Shown piece after piece: positions 61,039 to 64,000 of a DNA stretch of 64,000 nt (positions within the stretch are counted from its first letter, which is position 1; each line of letters opens with the position of its first letter). The notes under the pieces were generated by a model. That model did no database searches and was not told where the DNA came from. It saw only the letters and a list, made by a program, of their open reading frames with translations. The position numbers and the translations under genes were made by a program. Source of the DNA: Flavobacterium sp. CBA20B-1 (GTDB lineage Bacteria; Bacteroidota; Bacteroidia; Flavobacteriales; Flavobacteriaceae); the NCBI RefSeq assembly GCF_028473145.1, contig NZ_CP092370.1, positions 806,001 to 870,000 of the forward strand. Reading direction: 5' to 3'.

Positions 61039-61719
61039 ATGCGTATTGATATTATAACTGTTTTACCCGAATTAATTAAAAGTCCGTTTGAAGCATCGAT
61101 TTTAAAAAGAGCCATTGCGAAAGGTTTGGTAGAAGTGCATTTTCATAATTTACGAGATTACAGTACCAATAAGCATAAAAATGTTGACGATTACCAGTTT
61201 GGCGGCGGTGCAGGAATGGTGATGAGCATTGAACCGATTGATAAATGCATTACCAAACTGAAAGCCGAACGTACGTACGATGAAATTATTTACATGACAC
61301 CCGATGGCGAAACGTTGAACCAGCAAATTGCCAACAGCCTATCTATGGTTGAAAACATTATTATTCTTTGTGGCCATTACAAAGGCGTTGACCAACGTGT
61401 GCGCGATCATTTTATTACAAGAGAAATATCGATTGGCGATTATGTACTTTCGGGCGGTGAATTGGGTGCTGCCGTTTTGTGCGATACCATTATTAGATTG
61501 ATACCCGGTGTTTTATCAAACGAAACCTCTGCCCTAACCGACAGTTTTCAGGATAATTTACTGGCTCCGCCCATTTACACACGTCCGGCTGAATACAACG
61601 GATGGAAAGTGCCTGATATCTTGTTAAGTGGAAATTTCCCTGAAATTGAAAAATGGCGTGAAGATAAAGCCTACGAACACACGCAAAACCGCAGACCCGA
61701 TTTGTTAGATAGAGATTAA
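61039..61719 (+). CDS. trmD: tRNA (guanine37-N1)-methyltransferase
   Basis: 226 residues, SPOUT knot enzyme which methylates G37 next to the anticodon and prevents frameshifting. Motifs: [25 protein letters not shown], the [13 protein letters not shown] region (about 52-64), [17 protein letters not shown] (about 112-128), [19 protein letters not shown] (about 132-150) and [19 protein letters not shown] [11 protein letters not shown]. Full length. Usually near rpsP/rplS/rimM in bacteria, but alone here, as in many Bacteroidota. Confidence 0.96.
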   Translation: MRIDIITVLPELIKSPFEASILKRAIAKGLVEVHFHNLRDYSTNKHKNVDDYQFGGGAGMVMSIEPIDKCITKLKAERTYDEIIYMTPDGETLNQQIANSLSMVENIIILCGHYKGVDQRVRDHFITREISIGDYVLSGGELGAAVLCDTIIRLIPGVLSNETSALTDSFQDNLLAPPIYTRPAEYNGWKVPDILLSGNFPEIEKWREDKAYEHTQNRRPDLLDRD

Positions 61720-61743
61720 TTTTAAAGATTAAATTATCTAAAC

Positions 61744-61941
61744 GTGCCTTTTACATTTTCACATCCAGCAATAATTCTACCGCTCACCTATTTACCTAAA
61801 CGATGGTTTTCGTATTGGGGCGATGGAGAAACAGATCATTCGAAAGTTCCACCTTATACTGTTAGATTTGTATTGTTAGTGTTCGTAATAATTTTGTTAT
61901 ATGAACTACTTAAATACTTGTATTATCTGATAATACATTGA
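61744..61941 (+). pseudogene. DUF4184-like protein, internally deleted remnant
   Basis: A GTG-started frame of 65 codons. Its first 23 residues, MPFTFSHPAIILPLTYLPKR plus WFS, are the invariant start of DUF4184 membrane proteins (normally about 240 residues). From there the sequence jumps to YWGDGETDHSKVPPYTVRF and one hydrophobic segment (LLVFVIILLYELLKYLYYLII). Most of the family body is missing, so this looks like the product of a deletion next to the insertion sequence. A short expressed membrane peptide cannot be excluded. Confidence 0.55.
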
Positions 61942-61946
61942 TGCAA

Positions 61947-61977
61947 AAAGAGGCTGTCCAAAAAGGATAGCCTCTTT
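61947..61977. terminator. Hairpin at the left IS end
   Basis: AAAGAGGCTGTCC (61947-61959) pairs with GGATAGCCTCTTT (61965-61977), one wobble, A5 loop. It follows the transposase stop and can act as a terminator in both directions. Confidence 0.75.
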
Positions 61978-61978
61978 G

Positions 61979-63649
61979 TTATACTACTAACTTTTCAACA
62001 TCATCACTAAAGTTAATTTCTTGCTTTTTTTGAAATAAAGACCGCTGATAGCATCTAAATTCGACAAAAATGACAAGTTTAGAACCAAAAATACGGCGTT
62101 TGAATACCGTTTTTCTTCCCGCAACTGCTACAGCCACCATTTTTCTAAAATTATGTCCAAGAGCCATCAGTAGAAATTCTAATTCTACTTTCTCTAAGCC
62201 TTTGAATGTAAATCTATTAAAATCATTATTGTACTTGAGTTGCCCAAAAACAGCCTCTACTTCTATAGGGCGTCTACTGCGATGTTCCAGCCCTTTCTCG
62301 CTCGTTAATAAATTTCTCGCTCTTTCTTTAAGCTCATTCAAACGGTGATTGACTTCTATTCTGCGATTACCTTTTGCATTGAAACATTCCTCTCGAAGCG
62401 GACAATTATTACAGTTTTTTGATTGATAATAAGACACTTTCGATTCGTGTCCGTTGCTCGAAATTCGTTTTCCTTTGCCAACATTTTCCATTCGTTGCCC
62501 CATCGGACAAACGTAAAAATCTTGTTCTTTGTTGTAGAATAAATTCTGAACCAAAAACGGATTATTTTTCATCGTCCGTTTCGCTTCTTTGTGAAAATAA
62601 TTGTACTTCACGTAGGCTTTAATGCTTTTATTTTCAAGCATTTCGTAATTTTCTTCGCTTCCATAACCTGCATCGGCAACCACATCTTTGCTTTGTTTTC
62701 CATAGAGATTTTCAAAACCATCGAGATGCGATTCCAAAGTCGTGGTATCCCCCGGTTTTTGATGGATGGAAACGTGGGTAATAAACTGATTTTCAGTTGA
62801 AATCTGCGTATTATAAGCCGGTTTAAGCTGTCCGTTTTTCATGTGATCTTCCTTCATCCGCATAAAAGTAGCGCCAGGGTCGGTTTTGCTGTAAGAATTC
62901 CTATCGCCTAAAGTTTCTAGGTCTTTTTCGTATTTTTCTAATTTTGGAAGATGCTCATCCTGAAGTTTTTGTAGCTCTTTTGCCTGTTTTTTAGTGGGTT
63001 CTTTCAGCTTTTTATTCAAGATCGATAGCTTCTCCCGAAGTTCTTCCGAATTGATGCTTTTAGGTAATTCTTCTTTGTTAATTTCTTGATTATCAGACTG
63101 AATAGCACTTTCGATATCTGAAATAATCGTGTTGATTTTAACTTCTAATTTTTCCTTGTATTTTTCAATCGAACCTCTCCAAACAAAAGTATAACGATTC
63201 GATTTGGCTTCGATTTTTGTTCCATCAATGTACTGAATATCAAGACTTACATAGCCCATTTCAACCAGCATTTTCACTACTTCGGCAAATAGTTGTTGAA
63301 TATGATTTTTTAATATTTTCCCTCGAAAGTCGTTAATGGTTCGGAAATCGGGCGTAGAGTTGCCCGAAATGTACATGAAATAGATGTTTTCGGTGAGTGC
63401 TTTAGCTATTTTCCGGCAAGAATAAACGTTTGACAAATAGCTGTAAAACAACACTTTAATCATCATTCTTGGATGATATGCAGAGGTACCACCTCCTTTG
63501 TACAACTTAATTATATTGCTAATATCCAACGAGTTAACGACCTCTTCGATTAATCGAACAGGGTGATTATTAGGGATTTTATCAAAAATATTAATCGGAA
63601 AAAGTTCAGGACTATTGCCTGTTTGATTTTTAAAAACTACCTTAGCCAT
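61979..63649 (-). CDS. IS1182-family transposase
   Basis: 556 residues from the ATG of MAKVVFKNQTGNSPEL; an in-frame upstream ATG lies in the IS end and is less likely. DUF772-type N-terminal domain (NNHPVRLIEEVVNSLDIS, YHPRMMIKVLFYSYLSNVYSCRKIAKALTENIYFMYISGNSTPDFRTINDFR) and DDE domain (IQYIDGTKIEAKSNRYTFVWRGSIEKYKEKL, DAGYGSEENYEML, C-terminal SEKGLEHRSRRPIEVEAVFGQLKYNNDFNRFTFKGLEKVELEFLLMALGHNFRKM). A cysteine cluster (CPMGQRM...NCNNCPLREEC) is also present. The gene is intact, so the element may be active. Confidence 0.9.
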   Translation of the reverse strand: MAKVVFKNQTGNSPELFPINIFDKIPNNHPVRLIEEVVNSLDISNIIKLYKGGGTSAYHPRMMIKVLFYSYLSNVYSCRKIAKALTENIYFMYISGNSTPDFRTINDFRGKILKNHIQQLFAEVVKMLVEMGYVSLDIQYIDGTKIEAKSNRYTFVWRGSIEKYKEKLEVKINTIISDIESAIQSDNQEINKEELPKSINSEELREKLSILNKKLKEPTKKQAKELQKLQDEHLPKLEKYEKDLETLGDRNSYSKTDPGATFMRMKEDHMKNGQLKPAYNTQISTENQFITHVSIHQKPGDTTTLESHLDGFENLYGKQSKDVVADAGYGSEENYEMLENKSIKAYVKYNYFHKEAKRTMKNNPFLVQNLFYNKEQDFYVCPMGQRMENVGKGKRISSNGHESKVSYYQSKNCNNCPLREECFNAKGNRRIEVNHRLNELKERARNLLTSEKGLEHRSRRPIEVEAVFGQLKYNNDFNRFTFKGLEKVELEFLLMALGHNFRKMVAVAVAGRKTVFKRRIFGSKLVIFVEFRCYQRSLFQKKQEINFSDDVEKLVV

Positions 63650-63774
63650 TGTTGGTTTTTTGTGCAACTCTAAGATAATTATTTTGGAGAAAAAATACAA
63701 CAAAAAAAAGCTGTCCGACTTTTCGGACAGCTTCTTTTTTTCATCGTTTATCATTAACGATGCCGTTGTGTAAT

Positions 63775-63861
63775 CTACTTTCTTCTATTCTTTAACCAGT
63801 TCCAAAACTCTTGGTATAGCGGTGCAATTAAGAATAGTACAATTGCAACTGTTAGTTCCAT
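63775..63861 (-). CDS. 28-residue membrane peptide
   Basis: ATG-to-TAG frame reading MELTVAIVLFLIAPLYQEFW and then NWLKNRRK: one hydrophobic segment followed by aromatic and basic residues, the layout of a small single-pass membrane protein. It lies 35 nt outside the right end of the insertion sequence. Family unknown. About 140 nt of AT-rich sequence upstream up to the window edge show nothing else. It may be real or a chance ORF. Confidence 0.35.
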   Translation of the reverse strand: MELTVAIVLFLIAPLYQEFWNWLKNRRK

Positions 63862-64000
63862 TTTGTTAATCTATTTTTATCATCGAGTTCCCTCGTTATT
63901 TTGTAGCGTGCCAACGTTGACTACTACTTCTTTATATATTATATAAATAGTTGCTCATTTGTGAAAAGTTAAATTATTTTTTGTTAATTTATGTTAAAAT

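Larger units (their letters stand above)
61945..63740 (-). mobile_element. IS1182-family insertion sequence
   Basis: The element carries one transposase gene and imperfect inverted ends: left AAAAAGAGGCTGTCCAAAAA (from 61945) against right (minus sense) AAAAAGAAGCTGTCCGAAAA (ending near 63740). Both ends also fold on themselves into hairpins. A target duplication could not be defined with confidence by eye. The left end lies just behind the DUF4184 remnant. Confidence 0.75.

Overview
The window is a chromosomal segment of an AT-rich Bacteroidota, most probably a Flavobacteriaceae (Flavobacterium/Myroides-like). The evidence is the set of families present (2TM-domain/LytTR pairs, an HPPK-deoxynucleoside kinase fusion, a cyclophilin-FKBP fusion, MbnP-type lipoproteins, an OmpA protein with thrombospondin-3-like repeats), the repeated TAnnTTTG promoter element, and the near absence of Shine-Dalgarno sites. 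Most of it is ordinary core genome. No rRNA, prophage or CRISPR array is visible.

Layout. 1-6.7 kb: tail of a branched-chain keto-acid dehydrogenase, purC, nitroreductase, small metal-binding protein, nucleoid-associated protein, and a LytS/LytTR two-component system with a 2TM partner. 6.8-20.6 kb: lysA, a Tat-type alkaline phosphatase, a glutamine amidotransferase (pabA/trpG), two LVIVD-like lipoproteins, uvrB, OmpA, small membrane proteins, an EamA transporter, Nudix, Smr and ornithine aminotransferase. 20.9-21.8 kb: a decayed NACHT-like NTPase and a 32-codon ORF with its own terminator. 21.8-31 kb: sppA, folK-dNK fusion, trmH-like methylase, mutS, HPP protein, purH. 31-36.6 kb: the rod-shape operon mreB-mreC-mreD-PBP2-rodA. 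37.4-37.6 kb: three identical tandem tRNA-Phe genes. 37.7-44.4 kb: coaX, an outer-membrane protein, lptC, a PpiD/SurA-type foldase, fabD. 44.4-47.1 kb: cytochrome c relic, folD, ffh. 47.3-50.5 kb: a GATC modification/restriction island. 50.6-55 kb: argS and a TonB-dependent receptor. 55.1-61 kb: a cyclophilin-FKBP immunophilin, then a six-gene copper-type cluster. 61-64 kb: trmD, a truncated DUF4184 remnant, an IS1182-family insertion sequence and a 28-codon membrane ORF.

Two accessory systems deserve attention. The first is a Dpn-type locus (DpnM-like dam methylase, DpnI-like endonuclease, DpnD, a 74-aa protein, DpnA-like methylase). It mixes parts of the two pneumococcal cassettes normally considered mutually exclusive: DpnI cuts methylated GATC, while DpnM/DpnA make methylated GATC. 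The DpnM C-terminus here is replaced by a palindromic REP-like repeat read in frame, and the DpnA reading frame seems to lack its proper ATG. Either defect could explain how the combination is tolerated. The second is a one-directional cluster of two paralogous CNGKCHL proteins, an AraC regulator, an MbnP-like copper lipoprotein, an MbnH/MauG-like di-heme enzyme and an outer-membrane barrel. It resembles a copper acquisition or handling unit without methanobactin.

The window also holds several gene relics in intergenic DNA (NACHT NTPase, cytochrome c, GNAT acetyltransferase, IS3 transposase, DUF4184) and four genes whose promoter element lies only four bases from the start codon, suggesting leaderless mRNAs. 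All coordinates and motifs were read by eye; no database search was possible.
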